Assembly (NCBI GenBank): GCA_037013495.1
Contig: CM072805.1
Span: forward strand, 15,968,601-16,032,600
Length of the DNA stretch: 64,000 bases
Source of the DNA: Hippophae tibetana
Taxonomy: Eukaryota > Streptophyta > Magnoliopsida > Rosales > Elaeagnaceae
Reading direction: 5' to 3'
Shown: positions 47,133-59,439 of the stretch, in pieces
Layout: the number at the start of each line of letters is the position of its first letter
How positions within the stretch are numbered: position 1 is the stretch's first letter
Notes under the pieces: model-generated
Told to the model about the DNA's origin: nothing
What the model saw: only the letters and a program-made list of their open reading frames with translations
The model's database searches: none
Translations under genes and position numbers: made by a program

Positions 47133-49555
47133 CATAATATATATATAATTATATATGTTCTACATAAATAAAAGAAAAATAAATAGATTGAGGACTCACC
47201 TTGTCCACACTTGAATTATACTTAAATCGATCATTTGATATTCAAATAGTTGCAATAAGCACTCGATCGATATATAAGTTTGGCCGAGGTTTACACCAAA
47301 AATTTCTATAGGAAGTGGCACAATCCATCCATCATTTATGTTAGATGCCCTCCCAACAATAGTCATCAAACTGCCAAGATTTCTGCTGAAGTTTAACGCA
47401 TAATTATGACTATACTTTTTCCAAGGCTTCTTCTTGAATGACTTGGTGCGCGATGATTGACCACTAGAGATAGATTTAGCACGAGATACTTGCTTCGTAT
47501 TTCTTTAATGTGTTGCATTTAAGAGTTCTGGTATAATAGACTAAAAAAAATATTATATATGTATTTTTTAGTAACAATATAAGATATAATAAAATAATAG
47601 TAGTAAACAAGTGTTATCTTTTAAGTTAAAAAATAGTAGTAAACAAGTGTTATCTTTTAAGTTAAAAAATAGTACCACGTCAAAATTTAGAACAACTTGA
47701 ATCAATGACCAAGCCACATACTGTCCAACCGCCTCTTGGAATGTGGTAGCATCAGAAGGCACATGTAGTGGACAATCATGAAACAATGATTGATCAATTA
47801 CTATTTACCAATGATTAGGCAAATATTGATTATGAATCATCCGATCATCGCTCAATTATTGTACCGTTCCAATAGCAACAAAGTCCGTTGATGAAGGATA
47901 TTTCAACAAACATTTCATATTCTATAAAAAATTTAAGTGTTATATATAAAAATAAAACATATAATAAGAATTTAAAAATAATAGATTATATACACCAGAA
48001 ATTAAAATCTTACCACATATGATTCATCAAATAGAAGAGGACTCCTATGTGGGGTATCTATTGGATGTACAATCTCACCAAAACGTTCATCGTGGTTTGA
48101 TTGATGATAAGAATGTGAAAATTGCATTGGAGAAAATGAACCACTACTTGATTGCATATGTATTCCTAGCATATAGTGAGGACCAATAGCATCTATATCC
48201 CAAACTGGATGTAGTTTGAGCGCAATGAAATTGCGTGGGTGGCATGCCTGACATGGATGGTTGCATGCTTGGCCAATATGGCATGCCCTGGTTGTAGCAT
48301 GATTCCATGGCTGACATTTGTTGTGATTGATGTTCTTTTAGAGTGGCAATCTCACTTATCACTAAGGCCTTAAAGGAGTTGAATTCTTCTTCAATTTTAG
48401 TGTACTTCTCCTTACTTACCATCTGAGGCTTTTGTTTTGGAATGTTAAAATACTCCATAGAATCATCATATTGGCTACCTCTCCTAACACGACCAGGATG
48501 CTCGCGTCTGAATGCATGATATAAAGCATCTCTTCCAGACTCTTCGATTATTTCACCCCTGGATATTTTTTCTTGAACAACTCTCTACAAATAATAAAGC
48601 ACACAAACATATCATTCATTATTACATCAATTATTAAATATCATTAATACTTTTTATCAACCGAAATTACTAACCAACTTATTTAATTTTTCTTCTTCTC
48701 GCTTAGTCATCAGTCTTGAATTCTTCGTTTTGGGAGTATTTGTTTCTATGTACAATTCAGTTCGGGTAACAGGTCTACCCAATTCAGCTTCCTACATAAA
48801 TTATGAAAATTTTATTAACAATGACATGAAATTAAATTGAGGAAAATAAATATAAAAATATTTATAAATTAAGACAAATTAATAATACCATTCTATATCT
48901 AACTTCAGGATTTGAAGACCTCTTAGTACGGTTAGGAAGAATGTTATGCATTTGTACATTCTGATGATCTTCCCTAATAATTTGAAATTCATCTGAACAT
49001 CTATAATCCATAAAGTCTTTCCAAACTTGAGGTGTAATCTAGGGGTGTCCTTTGGGGATTTTGTAGAGCTCATTCTCATCAAGTGGTTCCAAATATGGAA
49101 ACACATAATTTCTTGCCAATCTGGAAGTCTTATATTCCTTCCATGCCTATTTGCAATCTTATAACACTTTCTCTTCCAACTGTCATCGACTTTGTAATGA
49201 TTCTGTAAAAACACAGTACACAATATTAGATACAATACACACCTAATGTAATATATATATTGATTATAAAATATAAGAGACTTACACAAATGGTTATCCA
49301 TATTTTGAACTTTTCTGCATCGCTAACCTCAGACCAATCATTTATATAGATTGGTAGACTGGAATTTGCAAGTCGACCAATAGAGGATTTCAAATGTTGA
49401 CCATTTTTCCCTATTGGATTACTAGTAGCATCAAATAGAACAGGTATTCTATCATCCGGGTTAAGTGAAGCATCAGGTATATTCGCCCAACCGCTTCTTT
49501 TCAAATACCCTAATGGATCATTTGGATCTACAAGCTCTATTATCCGAAGATCCAT
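46262..49555 (-). pseudogene. CACTA second gene: transposase_24-like N-part and Ulp1-like C48 protease end
   Basis: Likely exons, in order: 49290-49555 (DPNDPLGYLKRSGWANIPDA; INDWSEVSDAEKFKIW); about 48890-49205, with DDSWKRKCYKIANRH and, after a frameshift, YVFPYLEPLDENELYKIPKG, typical of plant En/Spm Transposase_24 proteins; 48675-48792; 48144-48590, with RREHPGRVRRGS and a Met/Pro/Gln-rich tail; about 47680-47790, with DATTFQEAVGQYVAWSLIQV; about 47170-47500; then a C-terminal protease part. There HWMLVIIDLF (His codon near 46884), YCDSAS (Asp near 46833) and VPQQNNGVMCGYYVMKFMSE (Gln about 46520, Cys at 46504-46506) reproduce the His-Asp-Gln-Cys layout of Ulp1/SENP peptidases. A TAG stop lies between His and Asp. 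Ends ...NKTGYD at about 46300. Confidence 0.75.
47568..47680. repeat. Tandem duplication of 37 bp
   Basis: TAGTAGTAAACAAGTGTTAT followed by CTTTTAAGTTAAAAAA is present twice in direct succession (from about 47597 and 47634) next to an exon end of the CACTA second gene. Confidence 0.9.
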
Positions 49556-49655
49556 GAAATATTTACAAACAATGAAGAAATATAAATTAATTGACAATTT
49601 TAGGAACATACATATATATAAGAGTTATTACAACAATATAGATCATACGTTATGT

Positions 49656-52600
49656 TTAATTAGGTTGTTGATCGTATACATATATTCCTTCACAATCACT
49701 TCGAGCCCATGACGAAGAATCATCATCATCAATTAGATCATCACATACATTAGGCAATTTATTTGAGAAATTACTAATATTGGTTAATGTATCAAGCATA
49801 GATTCATCATCTTCTAATACATCATAATGGTAAAACTCTTTTGTGGAGGCGTTAACACAACAGACCATCTTGGATCAATTTGATCCCTCACATAAAATAC
49901 TTGTTTTGCATGAAGTGCTAACGTGAAAGGATCATCAGTGTGACTTATCCTGGATAAATTTACAAAGGTAAATCCAAAATCATCTATTTTATATCCAACA
50001 TTGATAACATCTTCGACCCAATCACACAAGAAAACTGTTTTATGGAAGACCTCATAAACCAATTCCCAAATCTCTTGTCTTATACCATAATATGTTCTAT
50101 CAGAAAGTATAGGATTAACATCTTTTGAACTGGCAAATTGCATAGTTGGTGCAACCATCTTCACACCACTATTTTGATTTACTCGGACTTTGTCCCTAGC
50201 TTGAGTCGTAAACCTTGATCCATTTATTGTGAAACTATAAAATGAGTTGACATCAAATTTTGGCCCATGTGCAAGCCATTGTAAACTTTCTGATATTTTA
50301 TGATTGAGTTTCTTGAGTTCATCTCGAATCTATGTATACAAAAACAAAAAATTTGTTTAGAGAAAAGTTTTAAAACATTGAATAGATCTAGGAAGATACA
50401 TGTATGAATTTTTGTTTGTGACACTTACATGGTTGTGAAACCAATTAATAAGCTCTCGCTTATGTTCATCATACAACCATTTTTCTCCTCCTTTCTTTTT
50501 TATAACGAGGATTGATCTTCAATAAGTTTAAATGTATCCTATAATGTTATTAAAGATATATGAAGTAGATATCATCATTAATAGTTAAATAACAATAATT
50601 TTTGCATAAATGGAAAGGTTAAACATCACTTACTCTATGTACGGTTGTGCCTCATTATTATTTACCAAAATGATTTGGTGTGCTTTTTCCATTGAGTGCG
50701 ATCAATAAACAATTTCTTACTTCCACCAAGCATAAGGTTACCTACTTGGATCATGTGACGTTCTAAGAACAACTTGTGCGTAGGATTCCCAATTTCAATG
50801 CAACCACTAAAGTATTCAGAACAAAACTCAATGGCCTCTTCAGCAATGTAGCATTTCACCATGCATCCTTCAGGTCGATTTCTATTATGTATATAGCCTT
50901 TAAGGACTTGCATATATTTCTCAAAAGGATACATCCATCTTAAGTAAGTAGGACCACACAATTGAACCTCTCGAACTAAATGAACACACAAGTGAATCAT
51001 TATATCGAAGAAAGAAGGAGGAAAATATTTTTCAATTAAACACAAAGTCTCTACAACATCTTTCTGTAAAGAATTTAACTCGCCAATTGATATAGATTTC
51101 TTGCATATTTCATTGAAGAATGAACAAAGCCGAATTATTGATAATCGAATATGTTTTGGAAGAATTGATCTAATAGCAACTGGTAATAACTGTTGCATTA
51201 AGATATGATAGTCATGTGATTTCAATCCATACAGTCTCTTATAAGTGATATACACAAAATTTCTTAAGTTGGATGAGTAACCATCAGGAACTTTCACACC
51301 CTCCAAACATTTACAAAACATATCATTCTCTTTTGTTGACATTGTATATGATGCTGGTGGTAAGTATGTTTGGTTTTTATCATTTTCCACCCTTGGTTCC
51401 AATTCATGTCGTATGCCTAGTTTCTTTAAATCCAATCTTGCTTTAATTCCATCCTTTTTTTTTCCAAGTATATTAAGTAAAGTACCAATCAAGCTCTCAC
51501 ATACATTCTTCTCAATGTGCATGACATCTAAGATGTGACGAATGTGTAAGTCTTTCTAATAAGATAATTCCCAAAATATTGATTTTTTTCCAACAACCAT
51601 GGTAAGTCGGTTCAAACTCTTTTTCATTTTCACCCATTTCATTAGTTGACCTCTTTTGTTTCCCAACCTTAGTGAGTTTTTTTTCATCTTTCCATATCGT
51701 TTGAATGTCATCCCATTCAATTGCCTTAATATCTTAACACCTCACAAAGGTCGAGTTGCATGATCATGATCTTCTTCACCATCGAACGGTTTCTTTTGGT
51801 ATCTAAACTTGTGTCCAGATGGAAAAAATCTTCTATGTCTTCTATAAGACATATTTCGTCCGTGAACAAGATAAGTTGTAGAAGTTCCATCACTACTTAT
51901 AGGACATCCCTTGTAACCTTTTGTTGCATGTCCTGATAAGTTTCCATAGGCAGGAAAATCATTAATTGTCCATAAAAGGACCCTCTTCAAGTTAAAGTGT
52001 TCTTCTTTATGTGCATCGTAAACATTTACACCATCATTCCACAACATCTTTAAATCATCTATCATAGGCTGCAAATATACATCAATATCAACACTGGGTT
52101 GTTTTGGTTCTGAGATCAATAATGTTAAAATCATGAATATTCTTTTCATACACAACTAGGGAGGAAGGTTGTATGTTACCATAATTAATGGCCAACAACT
52201 ATATCTACTACTGAGGGAACTATGTGGATTAATTCCATCAGCATCAATGGCAAGACGAAGATTGCGCGGATCAGATGAAAATTGAGGAGATAAATTATCT
52301 ACTACTTTCCAATTTGGAGAATCACAAGGATGACGTAGCACCCCATCATCAAATCGATTATCTGAATGCCAAGTCAACATCTTTGATGTATCTTTACTAT
52401 TGAACAACCTTTGAAAGCGAGGAATCAGAGGAAAGTACCAAAGAACCTTTGCAAGTATGCCTTTCTTATGTGTTGTACTCTCATTTGTACCATGCTTCCA
52501 TCTCGATTCTTTACACATAGGACAATCATGTAATGTCTCATATTTTCTATAAAGAATGCAATCATTTGGATAAGCGTGAATCTTATGATATTCCATGCCA

Positions 52601-53177
52601 AATCGACTAAGAGATTTCTTCACTTCATACATTGAAGATGGAAATTCAATACCTTAGGAAATATATCGACTAATAGATTTAGTAATTCTGTGAATCCCTT
52701 GTTAGAAAAACCATGTTTTGCCTTCACATTGTACAAATGAACCAATCCCGACATTTTAGTGTATTTTTTACATTTTTGATACAACAGTTTTTCGGCATCT
52801 TCTATAAGTTTATTAAAGGTTTCGGGATCATCCTCGCGTAATTCATCTTCAACACCATGAAACATATTTTCTGTTTGTACATTATGATAAGATGCATGTA
52901 ATCCACTTACATTCTTATTTATCTTTTCTCCATAAGTATTATCAATATTTTTTCCATGATAATACCAACATTTATAGCTCAAAAAAATACCATTACGGAT
53001 AAGGTGATACTTAACCTCATTAAATTCATGAAATCACTCATTTTTACATTTAACGCATGGGCATCGAATCATACTAGTTCCAGTATTACTATTTCTACAA
53101 TCAAATTCCATGAAACTTTCAACTCCAGAAATATAGTCTTGCTCAATTCTACACTTTGACATCCAAGATTTGTCCAT
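49656..53177 (-). pseudogene. CACTA TNP2 transposase, broken
   Basis: Start codon at 53177, MDKSWMSKCRIEQDYISGVE, the transposase-associated N-terminal domain with cysteines in CPCVKCKNE, then a TGA at 53034-53036. The catalytic TNP2 domain follows: YPNDCILYRKYETLHDCPMC and RLAIDADGINPHSSLSSRYS (52156-52632), a TAG after NLPP, PKQPSVDIDVYLQPMIDDLK and KGYKGCPISSDGTS (51742-52155), and DVMHIEKNVCESLIGTLLNI (51465-51530). C-terminal domains of the DUF4218 type (LRWMYPFEKYMQVLKGYIHN, 50662-51000) and DUF4216 type (WVEDVINVGYKIDDFGF, 49814-50340) follow. At least two frameshifts (near 52650 and 49862) and several stops disrupt it. The intact protein would bind the ends and cut the element out. 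Confidence 0.92.
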
Positions 53178-54160
53178 TTTCTATTAATGACATTAATTAA
53201 ACATATTACTTAATTATGTATACAATGAATATATTTCAAGTATTATTATATATAAATTTCCTAATTATTAGAATATATATTAAAACATACATAATATAAA
53301 ACAGTTATCATTTTAATCATTTTACAAAACCATTTTTATACAAATTAAAAAATAAGCAACATGGCAACATGAATATATAAAAACCAATTACTTTGGTTGA
53401 TTCAAATTTCTAAGCATGTTACTATATCATAATTAAAAAGTAATATTAATTATACGTATATAACATTCTATAGAAGTATATAGGGACTACTATAGTAACA
53501 TATTTAACATTTTAACCCATAAGTAGCATATATAAATAAAAATAATAATACTACTTAGTTTTTAGTTATGATTTGATTTTTATTAATATATATATATATA
53601 TTATTTAAATTATTGAGTTTATAAATATATATTTATAATTTTTTTAAGAGTCAATAGATAGCACGTATAACTCTTATACCAATATAATTTCTTACAAATT
53701 TAAAAAACATATTATTTTTCCTCTATTCACTACTTAATAAAATATAATTATTTATAGATAAATAAATTTATACACGCACAGTAAACCCACAACATTTCAA
53801 ATATTATTTTCACATAAAATAAGTCAAACATAATAACAAGCAAAATAAAAAACATACCTAAATCAAAAATTTATACAAAAAATAAAACAAACTGAATAAT
53901 AAGTTGCAAAATTCTACTTAATAAAATATAATTATTTATAATATATAAATAAATTTATCCACGCACAGTAAATATATATAATCCATCAAACCCACAACAT
54001 TTCAGATATTATTTCCACATAAAATAAGTCAAACATTTATTACGAGCAAATTAAATAAAAAACATACCTAAATCAAAAATTTATACAAAAAATGGGTACA
54101 CAAAAATTTAGTATTTCGCTAAAAAAATAGTAAATCTGAAAAATAATGAGAAGATGAATA
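53178..54160. other. CACTA upstream region without genes
   Basis: AT-rich stretch between the TNP2 start codon and the subterminal repeats. A partial direct duplication is visible: AAATCAAAAATTTATACAAA and CGCACAGTAAA blocks at about 53770-53880 recur at about 53950-54090. A less AT-rich stretch at 54165-54300 may be the TNP2 promoter or 5' UTR. Confidence 0.55.
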
Positions 54161-54917
54161 TAATTCACAAAACGACGTTGCAAATGGTGGCCGGAGGTGA
54201 CCGAAAATTTAGAAAGAAGGTGGCGGTGTAGTTCGGTTTTGGGAGAAAATGGAGAAGAAAAATGAAAAAATTGGAGTTCTGAGTAAAAAATGAGCCAAAT
54301 TTGGATATATTAGGTAGATAGCGTCGGTTGACGTGAAAAATCGACGCTATCTATGCAAATTTTTTTTTTTTTCAATTATTATTTTATTTATACTATGCAT
54401 ATACGTATTATAGAAATATAAAAAATAATTAATTTAGAATAATATTTAATTAAAACATATACACAAAATTAAATAAAGATATATTGTAGGTACATATATA
54501 AATTTAAATATTAAAACAAATAAACAAAATTATATAATTTTTAAAACTAATTGTCTAAAAAAAAGGAAAAAATATACTATTTTTATCCGACTTAAATTCT
54601 AAAAAGTCAAATAAAATAATAATTAATTTTAATTGTATTTACTTTATTCATTTTTTAATTTAAAAAATAGTACGTAGCGTCGGTTGACGTGGAGAACCGA
54701 CGTTACCCATGTGGATAGCGTCGGAACCGACGCTATCCACGTGGGTAAAGTCAGTTCTCCACGTGGGTAACGTCGGTTCTCCACGTCAACCGACGCTACG
54801 TCCAACGTGGATATCGTCGATTCTATACCAAACTGACTTTAAATTCATTATAAGTCAGTTTTTGAAAAAAACCGACTTTACATAGCGGCTTAAATACCCC
54901 TTTTTGTTGTAATGCAC

Positions 54918-56129
54918 GTAACGTAGTTTTCATCACTAACCATAAACGCTTTCCAAAAACGCTTTGTGGAATAGAAATTTTAGAAAAGAGAAATTGGTTT
55001 AAACATTCTTTAATTTTTAAATATGACTCAAAGTATGTAGTCTAATGCATGTCTTGTTTTAATTTTGTGAAAACCATAAAGTTTAGGATGAATATTTATT
55101 GAGGAGACATTTAATTTTTTTTGCTGCAATTAGTTTCTAATTAATATTGTTAATGAAGATATTATTTACTAAATTTTATCACACTTAAGATAATTATTAT
55201 TTTTATCTGTATGTTTTAAAGATCATATTTTAAAATGATATCTATTTATAACTTGTCTCTGTATGGTTATTATTTATTTATAACATTGATTATTGGTTTA
55301 AGATTCGATCAAATTATTATTATAAAAAAATCATGTCTAAATGAATAAATGATCTTTTAGTTATATTATTTGTTAAATAGAAATTATAAATTATATCTAA
55401 TAAATTAATATTATGTTTCTATTAGACATAATATCAATTAATGTTAAATAATTTGAAAATAATTATAATTATAATTAAAAAAATAAATAAATACTTAATA
55501 GTAGTATGTTACTAATAATTACGCACTTTTAAGAATCATTAATGAATTTTAAAGCATTCAATTAATTTTTTATTACTTATAATATTAATTGTGTATAATT
55601 TATAAAATTAAAATTTTATATAATGTTGGGTTTGTTAGTTATCAAAGCGATTAAATAATATTTATTTAATTTAATTGGATAAATAATCTTCAATTACCCA
55701 TAAACTCATAATATTGATGCTCATAATTGACATGATATTATAATTATTATTTATGGATAAATTAAAATTCATTATTATAAAACATTAAAAATGATCTAAA
55801 ATTTGATTAGTTGTTATTATAGTTAATCATGGAAACTTATTTGCTCAATTAGTTGTATTTTCATATCCAAGGATAATAAATATTTATATGTAGTCTATGA
55901 TTAATTTTCAAATTATTGAAATCTTATAAGCATCATTATGTTTATTTTATATATCGTTGTATCACCTAAAGGAGAATGCACGCGTGCATATGTACACATA
56001 TATATTGTTAATAATTTGAATCTCTATTAAGAATTTAGGGTTATAACTCAAAGTATTAATATATAAGCATAATATTATCCTTGTAGTACCTATACCTATT
56101 TCCCATCATTCGTAAGCTACATTTGTTCC
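54918..56129. other. AT-rich, gene-free stretch
   Basis: No coding or RNA feature is supported between the CACTA element and copia A. Confidence 0.55.
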
Positions 56130-58262
56130 AATATTTAATGAATTTAATTTCTCTGATTGGTGTGAACAAATTCGATTTTACCTTAGTATCTTAGATCTTT
56201 ATTTGTCATTTCAATAAAAAAACCTGTTATTATTACTACTAGTAGTAAGGAAGAAAAGATTTATCATGATGCCTAGGAAAGGTCGAACAAACTTGGCCTA
56301 ATGTTCATGTGAATAAGTGTATCAAGCAACATTAAGTCCACTCTTTTTAGAATTAAAAGTGCTAAGGAATTATTGAAAGTTGTGGAAAAGCATTCCCAAA
56401 AGTCTCTTGTTGGGACATTAATGGATACTTTAACCACCATTAAATTTGATGGTTCTTATAGCATGCATTAGCACGTCATCAAAACGACAAACATAGTAGC
56501 AAGATGAACTTCGGGATGAACGTCAATGACAATTTCCTTGTGTAGTTTATTACAAACTTGTTGCCTAACGAATATGCCCCATTCCAAGTGAACTATAACA
56601 CCATGAAAGATAATTGTAATATCAATGAACTTTACAGTATGCTAGTTTAAGAGGAAACGAGACTTAAGAATCAAGAAATTCATTCATTCATTCCATAATT
56701 ACTCAAATAGCTAAAAGAAAGCCATAAGAAAGAAAGAAAAGAGCAAGCATGGACCAATTAAGATTAATAGGCCATTTGCTCACATCCATAAAAAGGAATA
56801 TAAGGATAATAAGTGTCATTTTTGGGGAAAACTCTGACACTTTTAGAAAGATTTCTTAAACATAAGGCATGATTTGAAAGAAAAGATAAGCCTAACTTTT
56901 ATATGTTTTGAGTCAAATTTAACTGAATTTCTTTATAATACTTTGTGGATTGACTCTGGCTATACTAATCATGTTTCAAATACAATACATGATTCCTTAT
57001 GACCCAAACCAAAAATCCAAATGAAAAGTTTGTCTTCATGAGAAATCAAGTCAAAGATCCAATAAAAGCTATTGGAGCTTATCGTTTAGTTTTAGGCACT
57101 AGATAACATTTAGATTTGTTTCAAACTCTTTATGTACCTTATGTTTCCTATAATTTAGTTTTCTTATTCAAACTTGATTCAATCGAATAGTCTTTCAAAC
57201 TTGATTCAATCGAATAGTCTTTCAAACTTGCAAATAAATGGTTTAGTTTGTTTTAAAAAAACAACTTTATTGGTTCATGTATTCTTTGTGATGGTTTATA
57301 TAAGTTTAAACTTGATAATATTTTTGTAAAAACCCTTTTAACCTTGCATCACACTTCCAATTAAAGATTAGAAAGATTGCTAAAAAATGAAATCTTTCCA
57401 GAGTTGGATTTTATCGATCTTGGAATTTATGTGGATTATATTAAAGAAAAACAAACAAAGCACAAAGAAAAGAGCCATGAAAAGCACACAGCTTCTTGAA
57501 ATAATACACTAATATATGTGGGCTCTTTGATGTTTCATCTTTTAGTAGAGAAAAAATACTTTATCATCTTTATTGATGATTTTTTTATATTATGGTTATG
57601 TTTATTTATTGCATGAAAAATATAAATTAGTAGATACCCTAGAGATGTATATTAATGATGTTGAGAGACAATTAGATATATAAGTGCAAGTTATTAGGTC
57701 TGATAGAGAAGGTAAATATTAAGACAAATATGATGAAATTGGGCAATGCATGGGCCCATTTGCTAAATTTCCTAGAAAAATATGGCATATGTGCTCAATA
57801 CACTATGCCAATTACACAACAAAAAATGGTACAACAAAAATACATAATCGTACTTTATTAGATATGATTAGGAGTATATTAAGTAATTCATCTTTACCCA
57901 TGTCACTATGGATGCATGCATTAAAAGCTACAATGTATTTGCTAAACTGGGTTCCTAGTAAAGTAATATTAAAGACTCCTTTTGAACTATGGACTAATTG
58001 GAAACCTAAGGCACTTACATGTTTGGGGTTGCTCAACAAAAGTAAGGATCTATAATTCACATGAAAAGAAGATGGATTCAAGAACAACCAATAGCTTCTT
58101 CAATGGTTATCTAGAAAAATCTAAAGGGTATAGATTTTACTATCATAACCATAGTACGGGAATTGTGGAATCTGGAAGTGCTTGGTTCATTGGCAATGAT
58201 GAAGTTAGTGGGAGTCAAGAACTAAGAAATGTAGAGATTAAAGATACAAGGGTAGAATGTTA
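56130..58262 (+). pseudogene. Ty1/copia element A: gag, protease and integrase remnant
   Basis: Gag (56130-56700): FNEFNFSDWCEQIRFYLSIL, then a UBN2-type stretch broken by stops. A zinc-knuckle scrap is seen near 56815-56870. Protease (56948-57010): LWIDSGYTNHVSNTIHDS with the D-S-G active site. Integrase (about 57480-58262): VQVIRSDRE (about 57685-57712), HNRTLLDMIRSILSNSSLPM and YLLNWVPSKVILKTPFELWT (57840-57990), then, one frame over, LRHLHVWGCS and STGIVESGSAWF. Reading order matches a copia polyprotein. It stops abruptly at about 58262, where an LTR-like sequence begins; the missing RT and RNase H may lie beyond the window. Confidence 0.85.
57170..57232. repeat. Tandem duplication of 27 bp
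   Basis: ACTTGATTCAATCGAATAGT plus CTTTCAA occurs twice in a row inside the copia A protease-integrase spacer, shifting local frame length by a multiple of three. Confidence 0.9.
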
Positions 58263-58263
58263 T

Positions 58264-58870
58264 TGTAGGAAATAATATATGGATAGAAAAATTATAAACA
58301 AAAAAAATGTATTCTTCTAAGTCAAAAATACATAAATATAAATATATATAAATTGTAAAAATAAAATATAAATAACATATAATAAAAATAGAGTATAGAA
58401 ATGATCAAGGCCTGTGTATCACACGGTTTCTTTAAAATAATTTTTTCACTCATCGTAGGTGTATGAGAACTTCGAAAATTTATCTATTATGATATAACGA
58501 TCAACTAGTAACAAACTTACAATACAGTTTGATAACCCAACGAACTATTAAGTGTCTTAACTCTACGAGAAGGAACTTAACTCTAGATTAAAAATACAAA
58601 AAAATAAAAAAGTTTTTTCTTTGCTTTATTTTGTTTTTCTCTTTCTTTTTGTACTATACAAAGTGAAACAACTCATTTTTATATACAAATAAAGTTTTCC
58701 ACCAAAAGAGAAAAATAATAAAACCCATATAAGTGGCTTAAACGGAAAAATGAGGAGAAGAAATTAAATGGCTCAAACCGGCATAACAAAATTAATGAAA
58801 ATGAAATAAAATGGGTTGAGGCATTCAAATAAATTAATAAGAGAGAGTATAGAAATCAATTTTGACACAA
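58264..58870 (-). repeat. LTR of copia element B (3' LTR)
   Basis: The first ~300 bases match 63735-64000 in the same orientation: AATGTATT.TT.TAA.TCAAAA, AATATATATAAATT, TAGAAATGAT, ATGAGAACTTC.AAAA.TTATCTA and ACTTAC. The left boundary begins TGTAGGAAATAATATATGG next to the cut integrase of copia A. The right boundary is uncertain. Confidence 0.6.
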
Positions 58871-59439
58871 AAATATAGTTTAACAGTTCAAAATCTGCAT
58901 AGAATAGGTATGTGTTATCCTATAAACCTTCTCTCGTGAGAGTATATTTACTTTACTAGCTAATCGATTATGTGATGACTTTGAAATTTTATGTATTTTA
59001 TGTAAGTGATGACATACTTCACACATGGGTCTTTCTATATGTAATTCAATTCTTACTATTATGTTCATTTTGGCTATGAACATACGCTTGGTTTTGTGAG
59101 TTTCTAAAGAATTGAACCCTACACAATTATCTTTTGAAGCGGCCCTACTTCTCTCTTACATAGGTGATTTCTTAACTATAAAAGTAATTTGCAAATGGTA
59201 ACTGTCAATACTCCATTCGACATTCTCTTTAAAAAAATCTTTAAAAGCCTTAACTTACCCTTTATTCTATAGGTATCACTATTTTCATCATAGGAATAAA
59301 CTTAAGGGTAAACCTCCATAGTGATCTTACTAAGTATTTACAACTAGGTTGCCTATTTGAACCTAGATCTTGGGATCTCTAGTCAACTAGGTTAGGTTTT
59401 CTTTACAAATCCTTATTCCTTCATGGGCCTCAATTTCAT

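Larger units (their letters stand above)
45100..54914 (-). mobile_element. Large CACTA (En/Spm) element, 9815 bp, genes decayed
   Basis: The left end CGCTATTATAAAAATAGG and the inverted right end CATTACAACAAAAAGGGG are mutated versions of CACTACTACAAAAAGG. CAC flanks both ends (45097-45099 and 54915-54917), a 3-bp target duplication. Subterminal GTCGGTT/AACCGAC and GCGTCGGTTGACGTGG repeats occupy about 45118-45240 and 54310-54900. Two gene regions lie on the minus strand: TNP2 transposase (49656-53177) and a second multi-exon gene ending in an Ulp1-like protease (46262-49555). Gene stops and terminal mutations indicate it can no longer move on its own. Confidence 0.93.
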
